DNA from: Bog-473 sp963783245
GTDB taxonomy: Bacteria > Actinomycetota > Acidimicrobiia > Acidimicrobiales > RAAP-2
Assembly: GCA_963783245.1 (NCBI GenBank)
Contig: CAWAMS010000002.1
Location: 496,001 to 560,000, forward strand
Reading direction: 5' to 3'
Length of the DNA stretch: 64,000 nt
The notes under the pieces were generated by a model, which was not told where the DNA came from, ran no database searches, and worked only from the letters and a program-made list of their open reading frames with translations. Position numbers and translations under genes: made by a program. Every line of letters begins with the position of its first letter. Position 1 is the first letter of the stretch. Below, in pieces: positions 51,900-62,098 of this stretch.

Positions 51900-52200
51900 C
51901 CAATGACCGTGATCAATGGGACTGATATACACAACACGCATCCCTTAAAGGGGGTGCATAAAGGTAAAGATGGTGAGTATTGCGGCGCGATGTGTCCACA
52001 CAGGGTATTGAAGGATTCTGGGCGCTCATCAAGAAAGTCATTGAGCGTTGACTGTCGCCGCTCATCGATTTCGCGTTATTCGCTCAGGCGTTAAACGCGG
52101 GGTTCCGTGAGCGCCGCGACATTGACACCTTTGCTATTCATCAACCTTCTGGTTAGCGCTTGATATCTCATAGGCTCATTTGGTCCCCGCGTGACCGGGG
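51900..52200 (+). mobile_element. degenerate IS1595 (ISXO2-like) transposase remnant
   Basis: Translations in different frames give DGEY, then DVSTQGIEGFWALIKKVIER, then RERRDIDTF, in the order expected for the C-terminal DDE domain of IS1595-family transposases (EY.RGDVHTN.IEGFWALLKR). Several stops and frame changes interrupt it and the N-terminal two thirds is missing. The stretch is richer in A/T than both neighbours. No terminal inverted repeats or target duplication are visible. The 290 bp after it, up to the fur gene, hold nothing recognisable. Confidence 0.6.
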
Positions 52201-52491
52201 ATACAGCCTCATGTCGGGGTATGGCGCGCTCTGAGGTGCTCCACCTCGCACAACACCTCGTTTCCAGTAGACGACACGCCCGAGGAGGATTGCAGTGCCG
52301 GCGGCGCAGCGGGGATTTTGATGGGCGGGCGACGAGGATTGGATGGACCAACATCCGCATGAACCATAACTGGACGGCAGCGGCAGGAGGTTCGACCTTG
52401 TACACGATCAAGTGGGCTGTGTTCGAACCCACCGAAGCGGGTTGGAGTCCCTCTCCGACACCACAAAAGTTTCCTGTCTAGTGAATGACGG

Positions 52492-52962
52492 CTAGTCGCT
52501 ACCCGAGTCGCGGGCTACACAATCCGGGCATAGTCCGCGGAAGATCACCTCGGTGTGGCTGAGCATGAACCCGTGTCGTTCTGCTGCGGTAAAGGCGAGG
52601 AGACCAAGGTCCAAGTCGACATTTTCGATCCGGCCACAGCTCGAGCACACCAGATGGTGGTGATGATGGATATCGGGGTCGAATCGGGTGGATCCGGTGC
52701 CCAGATCGAGCTGGTGGATCTGTCCTAAGGCGGCCAAGCTGTGCAGTATCTCATACACGGTCTTCAAGGAGATGGTCGGCATCCGCCCCTTAGCGATGAC
52801 GTAGATCGCCTCCGCGGTGGAGTGTGCGGGGTTGGCGTAAAGGATTTCAAAGATGCATTGCCGTTGTCGGGTGACCTTTAGGCCGTGCCGGCGAAAGAGC
52901 GCGGTCAGGGTATCGGGGTCTTCCACGGTCACGTCCTTCGAAGGGGCCCCATCCAGACACAA
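52492..52962 (-). CDS. Fur family metal/redox regulator
   Basis: 156-aa regulator. Winged helix LFRRHGLKVTRQRQCIFEIL and ISLKTVYEILHSLAALGQI; metal-binding HHHHHLVCSSCGRIENVDLD, and a second Cys pair CPDC near the end, so a structural zinc site (two CxxC) is intact. In this layout it could be the regulator of the katG upstream on the same strand. A hairpin-rich 200-bp space separates katG from it. ATG start; GTG at codon 12 possible. Fur, PerR and Zur subtypes cannot be told apart by eye. Confidence 0.92.
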   Translation of the reverse strand: MCLDGAPSKDVTVEDPDTLTALFRRHGLKVTRQRQCIFEILYANPAHSTAEAIYVIAKGRMPTISLKTVYEILHSLAALGQIHQLDLGTGSTRFDPDIHHHHHLVCSSCGRIENVDLDLGLLAFTAAERHGFMLSHTEVIFRGLCPDCVARDSGSD

Positions 52963-53037
52963 CGACCATCTTCGCTGCTTTCAAAGACCTGAATGCCCTG
53001 GATCCCAGCGTCCGCCGGCACGAACTTTGGCCAAACC

Positions 53038-53056
53038 CTGAGGCGAAATGCCTCAG
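53038..53056. terminator. second hairpin downstream of katG
   Basis: CTGAGGC-GAAAT-GCCTCAG, perfect 7-bp stem. It lies about 105 bp beyond the katG stop and 76 bp before the fur start. It may be a back-up terminator for katG or a regulatory element of fur. Confidence 0.35.
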
Positions 53057-53110
53057 TCAGGACGTGGATCGAGACCCTTGCCTTCAGGGCCGATATTGGC
53101 TTGCCACCTA

Positions 53111-53151
53111 GGGTTTGGTGACCGGTTCGGCGAGAACCGGTCACCAAACCC
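53111..53151 (-). terminator. strong hairpin terminator of katG
   Basis: GGGTTTGGTGACCGGTTC and its exact reverse complement form an 18-bp perfect stem with a 5-nt loop (GGCGA), beginning 11 bp after the katG stop. No U-tract follows. Stem length and position make a transcription terminator or mRNA-stabilising end very likely. Confidence 0.75.
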
Positions 53152-53161
53152 AGGGATGGCA

Positions 53162-55362
53162 TCAGGCGAGGTCGAAGCGATCGAGGTTCATGACCTTGTC
53201 CCACGCAGCCACGAAGTCACGCACGAACTTCTCCTTCGCGTCGTCAGATGCGTAGACCTCCGAGATGGCTCGGAGCTGGGAGTTCGAACCGAAGGCGAGG
53301 TCGACGGCGGTGCCGGTCGACTTGACCTCGCCCGTGGCGCGGTCGCGCCCCTCGTACACGTTCTCAGCCGAGGCGGATGCCTTCCACTCCGTGCTCATGT
53401 CGAGCAGGTTCACGAAGAAGTCGTTGGTCAACGTCTCGGGCCGGTCGGTGAAGACGCCGTGTGCAGAGTGGTCGAAGTTGGCGTTCAGGGCACGCATGCC
53501 GCCGACGAGAACCGTCATCTCGGGAGCAGTCAACGTCAACAGGTTGGCCCGCTCCACCAGCGCGTGCTCCGCCGGCAACTTCTCTCCCGCTCGCAGGTAG
53601 TTGCGGAACCCGTCGGCGGTCGGTTCGAGCACGGCAAACGACTCCACGTCGGTTTGCTCCTGCGAGGCGTCCGCGCGCCCCGGCGTGAAAGGAACCGTGA
53701 CGTCGTGCCCGGCGTTCTTCGCCGCTTGCTCGACGGCCGCGCACCCGCCCAGGACGATCAGGTCAGCGAGCGAGACCTTCATTCCGCCGGACTGTGAGCT
53801 GTTGAAGTCCTGCTGGATCTTCTCGAGGGTCTGCAGCACCTTGGCCAGTTCGGCCGGATTGTTGACCTCCCAGTCCTTTTGCGGCGCAAGGCGAATCCGT
53901 GCCCCGTTCGCCCCGCCACGCATGTCGGTGCCGCGGAAGGTTGCCGCCGACGCCCAGGCGGCGGAGACCAGCTGGGAAATGGACAGTCCGGAGGCGAGGA
54001 TCTTGCCCTTGAGGGCAGCGATGTCCTTCTCCCCGATCAGTTCATGATCGACCTGGGGGACGGGGTCCTGCCACAGCTGCGGCTCCGGAACCCATGGGCC
54101 GAGGTAGCGCGAGACGGGTCCCATGTCGCGGTGCAGCAGCTTGTACCACGCCTTGGCGAACGCGTCTGCCAACTGGTCCGGATTCTCGTGGAAGCGCTTT
54201 GCGAGCGGCGCGTAGATCGGATCCATCTTCAGCGCAAGGTCCGTCGTCAGCATCATGGGGGCGTGCCGCTTCGACGGATCATGAGCATCGGGCACAGTGC
54301 CCTGTGCCGCGGGATCCTTGGGAGTCCACTGATTCGCACCGGCGGGGCTTGTCGTCAGCTCCCAGTCGTACGTTGAGCAGGTTGTCGAGGTACCCGTTGT
54401 CCCACTTCGTCGGGTCATTGGTCCACGCGCCCTCTAGCCCGCTGGTGATCGCATCGTCGCCCTTGCCGCTGCCGAAGGTGTTCGGCCAGCCAAGGCCTTG
54501 CGCCTCGAGAGGGCAACCCTCGGGTTCCGGACCGACGTACTCCGCACCGGCTGCACCATGGCACTTGCCGAACGTGTGGCCGCCGGCGATGAGCGCAAAG
54601 GTCTCCTCGTCGTTCATCGCCATACGACGGAAGGTTTCTCGAATGTCCCTGGCGGCAGCAAGCGGATCGGGGTTGCCGTTGGGTCCCTCCGGATTCACGT
54701 AGATGAGGCCCATCTGCACGGCGCCGAAAGGGTCGCCGAGCTCCCTGTCGCCGCTGTAGCGCTCATCTCCGAGCCAGGTGTCCTCAGGCCCCCAGTAGAT
54801 GTCGTCTTCGGGCGCCCAGATGTCCTCTCGCCCGAAGCCGAAGCCGAACGTCTTGAAACCCATCGAGTCCAGAGGCACAGTTGCCGGCGAAGATGAGCAG
54901 ATCGGCCCAGGAGATCTTCCGCCCGTACTTCTGCTTGACCGGCCAGAGCAAGCGGCGCGCCTTGTCGAGGCTCGCGTTGTCGGGCCAACTGTTGAGGGGG
55001 GCAAAGCGCTGAGCGCCGGTGCCGCCCCCGCCCCGGCCATCGTGGATGCGGTAGGTGCCGGCGGCATGCCACGTCAGCCGGATGAAGAGCGGCCCGTAGT
55101 GGCCGTAGTCGGCCGGCCACCACTCTTGCGATGTCGTCATCACCTTGATGACGTCCTGCTTCAGCGCGTCGAGGTCGAGGGTCTTGAACTCTTCTGCGTA
55201 GTTGAACTCCTCGCCCATGGGATTGGACTGGGGCGAGTGCTGGTGCAGAACATCTAAGTTCAGCTGATTGGGCCACCAGTCGTGGTTCGACCTGGGTCCA
55301 CTCGGCTCGGGAGTCGGGGCGGGGATTACTGGGTTCTCGCTTTCGCTGCCGCTGTCAGACAC
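53162..55362 (-). pseudogene. katG: catalase-peroxidase KatG with two frameshifts
   Basis: Heme catalase-peroxidase, 732 aa if corrected, the normal length. The distal Arg-x-x-Trp-His site is RLTWHAAGTYR; the Trp-Tyr-Met cross-link residues are available (LIYVNPEG, RRMAMND); the proximal His is in GGHTFGKCHG. The frame breaks after LLIFAGNCA, where one extra T at about 54873 precedes LDSMGFKTFGFGFG, and again at DNLLN/YDWELTTSPAG, where one extra G at about 54371 intrudes. All other motifs are intact, so either sequencing error or very recent inactivation is likely. GTG start after AAGGAGAAGG. A furA remnant precedes it. Confidence 0.92.
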
Positions 55363-55394
55363 GGTGGGTCCTTCTCCTTCTCTCTTGTTTCCTT

Positions 55395-55830
55395 CTGAAT
55401 GGCTGGTTGCTCTAGACGTTGCTTCCTTTGGATCGAAGGCCGCGCACCTCAGCTCCTGTTGCACTGTGTCGCTCTCGTAGCCCGAGTCGTCGGCGCCGTC
55501 ACGCAGGCGGAGTCGCCGGACCGCACCGTCGAGGTTGGCCATCCGGCTACAGGTTCGCCAAACGAGATGCTGGAGGTTGTCGCCGACCCGGTGCTTGTCG
55601 CGGGATGGCGACCGCGCCGACTGGATGCGCCGGATGATGATGCCCTTGTCGTTGAGGGTCCCAATGGGGTCGTATACCGCCCGAGTCGAGATGGCCCCGA
55701 TCTCGGCCGTACGAGTGCATCGGCGTCTTCGTTGGTGCTGAGCGGTCGGACGGACACTGCCCACTGACGGCTAGATGCTGGCCGTGACCAGCACACCGTG
55801 CCAGCGGAAAAGAGCAACTCTGTCGGCGGA
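55395..55830 (-). pseudogene. remnant of furA
   Basis: Directly upstream of katG the minus strand encodes AEIGAISTRAVYDPIGTLND, then GIIIRRIQSARSP and RVGDNLQHLVWRTC, matching FurA (TRAVYD.L..L...G...RI, RVGDNHHHLVCRSC). In other frames lie PLSTNEDADALVR (expected before it) and GDSACVTA, with ADDSGYESD back in the first frame. First CxxC reads WRTC and the HHH reads LQH; the final CPDC is gone. Several indels and lost metal ligands mean a dead gene. The frame now runs into katG without a stop. Confidence 0.75.
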
Positions 55831-56057
55831 TGCCTCCATATAGTATGCCCTCGTCGACCTGCGATCGTTCTCCTGGGTCATCCGCACTCCTCCCCCGTGG
55901 CGATCGCCGCCAGCTAGTGGTGCGCTCTGCAGAATGAACTCGGTCTGACCCCTCTCGACTGGTCGATAGGTTACTTACAGGGTTAGAATGAGTCAAGAGC
56001 AAGAACACATCCAGTTTGCGGCTTAGGTGTCGCCTACAGAGCGCGAGGAGGCACATC

Positions 56058-56495
56058 ATTAGCGAGTTGGTCGAGCGGTTGAGGGACCGGGCGTGGCGGC
56101 TCACGGTCCAGCGAAGAGTTGTGGCTGAGGTCCTGGCCGGCGAACACGTCCACCTCACTGCCGACGCCGTCTACAGCCGGGCCCAGCGACTTCTCCCCGA
56201 GATCAGCCTCGCCACCGTGTACAACACCTTGAACGAGCTGGTGGACATGGGCGAGGTGATGGAGATCTCCACCGGTGACGGCCCGAAGCGTTACGACCCA
56301 AACACGACGACCCCCCATCACCATCTGTACTGCGTCGGATGTGGAGCCCTGCGCGACGTGAACCCCAAAGGCTCCGACCAATTGACGCTGCCAGGCAGCC
56401 AGCAGCACGGCTTCGAGGTGCTCGACGTGGAGATCGTCTTCCGGGGCCTTTGCCCGGACTGTCGCACCACCGCCATCCAAACCGCCATGGACTGA
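56058..56495 (+). CDS. Fur/PerR family regulator
   Basis: About 145 aa. Winged helix RAWRLTVQRRVVAEVLAGEH and ISLATVYNTLNELVDMGEV; metal region TTPHHHLYCVGCGALRDVN; second Cys pair in LCPDC. This is the PerR-like layout. GAGGAGG stands 6 nt before an ATT codon, which is the only well-placed start; TTG codons at 56067 and far upstream at 56016 are alternatives. It is divergent from the furA-katG region, so it may sense peroxide and control katG. Confidence 0.85.
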   Translation: MSELVERLRDRAWRLTVQRRVVAEVLAGEHVHLTADAVYSRAQRLLPEISLATVYNTLNELVDMGEVMEISTGDGPKRYDPNTTTPHHHLYCVGCGALRDVNPKGSDQLTLPGSQQHGFEVLDVEIVFRGLCPDCRTTAIQTAMD

Positions 56496-56690
56496 AGCCC
56501 TGATCGATCGCTGTATTAGATAGATCGCAGTATTAGACAGCGAACCTGCGCGGATGGTGCAATCGAGCGATTGGTGGCATATCCGCAAGAAGATCGAGAA
56601 ACTCGAGGGCATGATCAAGGAACCGTGCCTCTGCCGACCACTTCGACATCTCATTTCAGAGATGCCGGACATGTAACCAGTGGTGCCGCT

Positions 56691-59136
56691 TCATTCAGCT
56701 CTCAGGAGCAGGGCAGCAGGGGTGCGGGCGGCGATACGTCCAGGCACGGCAGCGACGATGTTTGCGAGAAGGATCGCTCCAATGACAATGAGGGCAATCG
56801 ACGGCACCGGGACGGACGGTGCCGGAACTGCGTCGATTTCGTGGGCGAAGAGGTTCCAGAGGAACGTCCGAGGATGATGCCAGAGGAACTCCAACGATGG
56901 TCCCGATGGCAGCAGCCACGCTCGACTGCCAGGCGACGACGGAACCAGCTGACGACGGTAAAACAAGTGTTCTAAACACAGCGAAGTCTCGGCGGCGCCG
57001 TCGCACCGAAGCAATCAGCGTGAGGCCAGCGCAACAACAGCACCGGCTGCGAGCGCGATGCCAAAAGAGCGGAGTGCTCCCCATGGTGCGATAGTTGACG
57101 ATCTCCGCTGGGCGCTGGACGGACAACACAGACATCGGGGCAGCATTGGGATCCAAATCCAGATCATTGACTATTCGCTGAAGCGAGCGAAGTGATGCCG
57201 AGGGACTGGCACCGTTGTGGAGGCGCACGAAGTACGCGTTCGGTCCGGGAGGACCGCTTGCTGGATTGCGAACGCCCGCCGGAATGAACAGAACTGAGAC
57301 CACGGCCCGGTTCCCATGGAGAGGTGCAGACCAAACCGGTCCGACGGCGGGCATGGTGGCGGTTCCAACGATCGAAGCGTCGTTTCGGTTGAGGACGTTC
57401 CATAGCTTGCTTGGACTGTGTCACCAACCGCTTGTGCAAGTCAGCCAGAGTGGTCGCTCCGAGCACGATCTGGTTACGGGCTTGGAGCGTGTGACCGGAT
57501 TGAACGGGGGCTCGACCGTCGAGGGAGGCGATCGCCGATGATCGGTACTGTCTGACCGTCGATCCGCAAGGAGTCGAAGTAGACGCCGGTCCATGCGGCC
57601 ACGTCCCGATCGCGAGAGAGGAGTTGACTCGCTTCGTGCCAGGTATATACGAGCCACGCTCGGCGGATTCGAGTTCGTAGTTCCAGTTCCAACGTAGAGT
57701 GCAGGATGCGACACCAAGGCGTTCAAGCTGGTACCGAAGGTGACTGTGGCGATTATCACCAATATCGCGAGGGCAGCGCCAGCATGGCCGAGCGAACGGA
57801 ACGAATTACGAACCGCGCCAGGCTCAGGGTGAAGCGAACGCCATGACTGCGGATTCAGGAAGCTCCGCTGTGGCCACCGCCGCCGCCGCCACGGAGGGCC
57901 GTTCATGCGAGCGTTGTCGAATCGGGTCAGACAGCTGGCGGGTAGTGCGATAGGCACTGATCACGGCGAATGCGCTCAGCGTCACCACGAGCCCCACCAT
58001 TCCGAGGCTCAGCACCGTCCAGTCGAACCCCACACAGATGAAGGGTCAACGGGACGAACCGGACCAAGGGGTCCGAGCGGCGAGAGTGCCACTGCGACAA
58101 CACCAGCGAGCAATGATCCGACGACGATGGAGCTGACGACCCGATAAGTCCGTCGGCGATCAGCGCCGAGGGGCTTGCCCCGAGCGCCCGCAAGGTGGCG
58201 AGGTCGTCGCTGAGAAGGCGGCGTTGGCGCCCGATGATCTGGCTGGCGATCAAGAGCACGGCCAGACCGCAAATGCCCCCAAAGACACCGAGAGCGATGG
58301 CTTCGGGCTTGATGGCTCGCTGGGCTTCCGTTTCGATAACCGATGGGTCAACGAAAGAGAAGCCGGAACCAGCCGGAAGTGCTCGGTCGACCTCCGTTTC
58401 CACGGTGCTGACGTCGGCGCCGCCGTGTTGGAGTTGGAGTCCGATTTGATAGTCCGGTGCTGCAACACTGGAAAGGTCTTTGGTCAGTGCCGGGGTCACG
58501 AGCACCAATGCCGAGATCGACTTCTGCGCATCGTCTTGAACCACGTCGGAGTTGGACACCACAATGCTCACTACTCGAAGATCGACTCTCTTGGTCGGCT
58601 TAACTCTCGCTGTTCCGAACTCTGGCAGGCTGGTTTGGTTGTTGGTATAGAAGCCGACAGAGACGGTCTGACCACGTGCAGCCCCAGGAGTTTTGCGGCC
58701 TCAGATGTGACCATGCCTAGTCGGCCTGATTGGGATCAGCTATGCTTCCTCTAATCGTGGAGACCCGATCCTCGTTGAAGAACAGCTCTGCACTACCGAC
58801 AGTGAATACCTCGTTCGTCGACGCACTGACCTTGGGAGCGCCGTTTGGTGCCAGCGGGAGTGCGTTGAGGACGCCAGCGCCTTCGACTCCTCGCACGTCG
58901 GGAAGATGGACAAGAAGCCTCTGCGCCACTGTGCCGGTGAAGACACTCAGATTCGAAGGGTTGGTGCTAGCGAGATAGGTGGGAAACGACGATTGGGTCC
59001 GCCGGGCGGCGCCGACCACGACCATGGCCAACGCGCCCAAGAGGCCCACAAGGAGCACGACGGTCAGGTAGCCACCCCAACGGTTGCCGAATGTGCCCCG
59101 GAGGCGGTACCAGGCAACGTGAAGTACGCCGCTCAC
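56691..59136 (-). pseudogene. FtsX-type ABC transporter permease, multiply frameshifted
   Basis: The start is clean: MSGVLHVAWYRLRGTFGNRW, GGYLTVVLLVGLLGALAMVV, then the MacB-type periplasmic part NEVFTVGSAELFFNEDRVST. The rest is spread over three frames: GVFGGICGLAVLLIASQIIG with RRLLSDDLATLRALGASPSA (FtsX cytoplasmic helix), LGHAGAALAILVIIATVTFG, PNAYFVRLHNGASPSASL, and the end IALIVIGAILLANIVAAVPG followed by RTPAALLLRAE. Order and length (about 815 codons) fit one full permease gene. At least four indels occur. No ATPase gene lies nearby. Confidence 0.8.
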
Positions 59137-59405
59137 GTTCCTGAGTACCCCCTGACGTGTGCCAATTGGCGTTTGATCCCTGAAGTCTAGTTTCGATTAC
59201 TACGTGTCTGTCGAGGTGGGTGGCCGCACTGGCTCGCCTCGTGCTAGTACCCCTCGGGCTTCCGTAGGTGTCAGACGTGCTCCATATCGTCGTACGGATT
59301 TGGGTCGATACCCTGTCTGGGATCGCCGGGCTGGTGCGTTCCGAAGGCTTGGCGCTTCCCACGTCACAGGTGGCCTTCAGCGGATCAGGTGGCACGATTG
59401 GGTCG

Positions 59406-59783
59406 ATGACAAAGGGCATGGACGAGATTGCGGTGCTTGTCAGAAGGGCGTTGGCAGCAGAGGACCTCACAGCCTTTAGTGAACTGCTTGACCCGGCCGT
59501 GACTTGGGGAGCGCCTGGCGCTCGTAATCCGAGCTGCAAGAACCGCAACCAGGTGCTGGCCTGGTATCAGCGGGGTCGAGATGCTGGCGTCCGGGGGAGC
59601 GTGTATGACGTGGAGGTCCTCGGTGATCGACTTCTCGTCAGTATGAGTGTGCGAGGGACAGAGAATGCCAAGGAGCGTGGCGGAGCAGCCCTTCGGTTTC
59701 AAGTACTGACTGTCTGGAATGGCAAAGTCGTGGACATCGTCGGATTCGACGACAAGACAGAAGCCCTCTCTTATGTCAGTTAA
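59406..59783 (+). CDS. SnoaL-like / NTF2-fold protein
   Basis: 125-aa alpha+beta cone protein. The helix EIAVLVRRALAAEDLTAFSE, the strand WGAPGARNPSCKNRNQVLAW and the C-terminal LRFQVLTVWNGKVVDIVGFD are the usual order of the NTF2 superfamily. The ATG was chosen as the start of homology; a second ATG four codons later is equally possible. It stands alone between decayed genes and appears intact. Function unknown. Confidence 0.65.
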   Translation: MTKGMDEIAVLVRRALAAEDLTAFSELLDPAVTWGAPGARNPSCKNRNQVLAWYQRGRDAGVRGSVYDVEVLGDRLLVSMSVRGTENAKERGGAALRFQVLTVWNGKVVDIVGFDDKTEALSYVS

Positions 59784-59967
59784 CGAACGGTTACTGGCAC
59801 ACATCAAAGTGTTGATCGGGTCCGAGCATCTCCGATAGCGGATCGCACACTGGGAACGATCCGACGGCTTCTTGTTTACCTCTAAAGAGTGTTAGAGGTG
59901 GTATTCGGGCCGGCCGGTCAGGCTGAATAGACTTCGGCGGGGGCACCGACCGGCAATGATTGTAGGC

Positions 59968-61049
59968 ATGGCGTTGCGTACGCAGATCACGGAGATGTTT
60001 TCGTTGCGGCACCCGATCGCACTGGCCCCAATGGGTGGGTCAGCAGGTGGTGCGTTGGCTGCGGCCGTTTCCAACGCCGGAGGGCTCGGATTACTCGGCG
60101 GTGGCGTCGGCGACCGGGATTGGCTGGAGCGCGAGTTGCCGATCGTTGCGGAGTGCACCGACAAGCCCTGGGGCGTCGGCTTTCAGAGCTGGGCAGTCGA
60201 CAGTGACGCTATCCAACTCGCGTTGGTTCGCAAACCTAGAGCGGTGATGCTGTCCTTCGGTGACCTGCGCCCGCTTCTGGACTCGATTCGCCGCGCGGCG
60301 CTGCGCTGATCATCCAGGTCACAGACCTTGAAGAAGCGAGGCAAGCGGTAGATGTCGAGGCCGATGTCATCGTGGCACAGGGAACCGAAGGTGGTGGTCA
60401 CGGTGCCCAGCGCGGGCGTTCAACGTTTTCCTTCGTGCCGATCGTTGTTGACTTGGTGTCGCCGACGCCCGTGTTGGCGGCGGGAGGGATCGCCGATGGG
60501 CGGGGCGTGGCGGCGGCGTTGGCTCTCGGAGCTGCGGGAGCGCTGATCGGAACTCGTTCTCAAGCCTCGGTTGAGGCTCTGGTCGATCCATCGATCACCA
60601 ATGCGATTATCGAAGGGCGCGGTGAGGACACCGAGCGCAGCACGGTGCTCGACATCGCCAGGGGTTCCCGTTGGCCGTCTAAGTACCCGGCGCGCACGCT
60701 CGGTCACCCATTTCTGGACATGTGGCGAGGCCGAGAGGAAGACCTCGCCGAGGACGCCGACGCTAAGGTGGCCTATCAGGACGGCGTAGCGCGAGGTGAG
60801 CTGCTCCCGCTTCCGGCCTGGGCGAGCGAGTCGACCGATCTGATCAACGAGCTGTCCACTGCAGCCGATCTCGTTGAGACGTTAGCCGCCGACGCCGAGG
60901 TGGCTCTGGCCGCGCTGGCAGACTCTAGCTGTCGGTCTGGCTCGCGAGGAACCCACCGAACGTGCCGGCTGGACCGCCCAGTTGAGGATCGCTCGACGGC
61001 GTCTCAATATCTCGATCTAACCTTTCACTATGACCGATCGGGGGATTGA
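59968..61049 (+). pseudogene. nitronate monooxygenase family protein, frameshifted
   Basis: FMN TIM-barrel enzyme. It starts MALRTQITEMFSLRHPIALA with APMGGSAGGALAAAVSNAGG, breaks at about 60305 after LLDSIRRAALR, and resumes in the next frame as LIIQVTDLEEARQAVDVEAD, then AQGTEGGGHGAQRG (catalytic His), PVLAAGGIADGRGVAAALAL (phosphate loop). One missing base explains the break. The C-terminal 45 residues look non-native, so a further indel is possible. Corrected length about 350 aa. Overlaps the start of the following methyltransferase gene. Confidence 0.8.
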
Positions 61050-61839
61050 GGGTCGAGCTGCAAACTTGGCTCGGTGGGACGAGGCAGCTCCGCTGCAGCA
61101 GCAGCGAGCTTTATGATTTGGTGGGCTTTCGCACTGGTCGTGATGACATTCGGCCTTTAGAACTCATCGAGTTAGGAAGCGTTGCCGGCTTGGACCTGGT
61201 GCATCTTCAGTGCCATCTCGGAACCGACACCCTGTCGTGGGCTCGGCTCGGCGCACGTGTGGTCGGCCTCGATTTCTCACGAGCGGCCATCGACGCGGCA
61301 CGCAACTCGCCGTCGATTGTGAAATTGATGCTAAGTTCGTCTGCTCCGACGTCTACGACGCTCGAGATGCGCTCTCCGGCCGATCTTTTGACATCGTCTA
61401 TACGGGCATCGGCGCACTTGGGTGGCTGCCGGACGTCGACGAGTGGGCCCTTGTGGTGGATGGACTACTTCGGCCCGGTGGCGTTTTGTATCTGGTCGAG
61501 ATTCACCCGATCGTGCTCGGCGTATTGGGTGATGGCCGCACCCTCGATCAGGACATTTTCGAGGCTCAGTATGTCCGGTGGGAAGAAAAGGGCGGAACGT
61601 ACGCCGTCCCGAACGCGACATTCGTAAACACATCAACGTTTGAACGTACGCATGCAGTCAGCGAAGTGATGAGTGCTGTTCTAGGCGTCGGACTAACGAT
61701 GGAACTATTTCATGAGCAGTCGTACACCAATGCGCCTTGGCCTTGGACGGTCAAAGGTGACGACGGCTTTTACCGCCTTCCCGAAGGATGGCCGAAGTAC
61801 CCACTCACCTACTCATTGCGAGCTCGCAAGGCACCCTGA
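61030..61839 (+). pseudogene. class I SAM methyltransferase, two frameshifts
   Basis: Starts MTDRGIEGRAANLARWDEAA; the frame breaks inside a CAGCAGCAG run near 61097, resumes at SELYDLVGFRTGRDDIRPLE and SVAGLDLVHLQCHLGTDTLS (motif I), breaks again after RAAIDAAR near 61303, and ends in the frame LAVDCEIDAKFVCSDVYDAR, PDVDEWALVVDGLLRPGG, to RARKAP. Corrected length about 269 aa and full domain content. The CAG run is a slippage-prone site. Lies tail to head with the broken nitronate monooxygenase. Confidence 0.8.
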
Positions 61840-62098
61840 ACAGGTGCGGTCCAAATACTGCGTGTGCCGACCACTCTCTTGTCCTAAGCAAATTGCGTCG
61901 GAGTCGCCGCTCAGATATTCGTTCATCGAGATTCCACATGGGGATCGACGCAATGGGATCGGCTTACGGGGATTGCCGCGGGCAGAGGTCAAGCGCCTAA
62001 AGCCGCTCGCAAGAGTGCAATGTCGGCCGTGGGCCCGTGAAGCTCTGTTGCCGGGCCGGCGGTGAACGGAAGCACCCATACAGGGCATACTGGTATCC

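Noticed and set aside
53162..55362. Programmed frameshifting in katG
   Set aside because: No slippery heptamer or downstream structure lies at either site, and KatG is not known to use recoding; plain insertions explain both.
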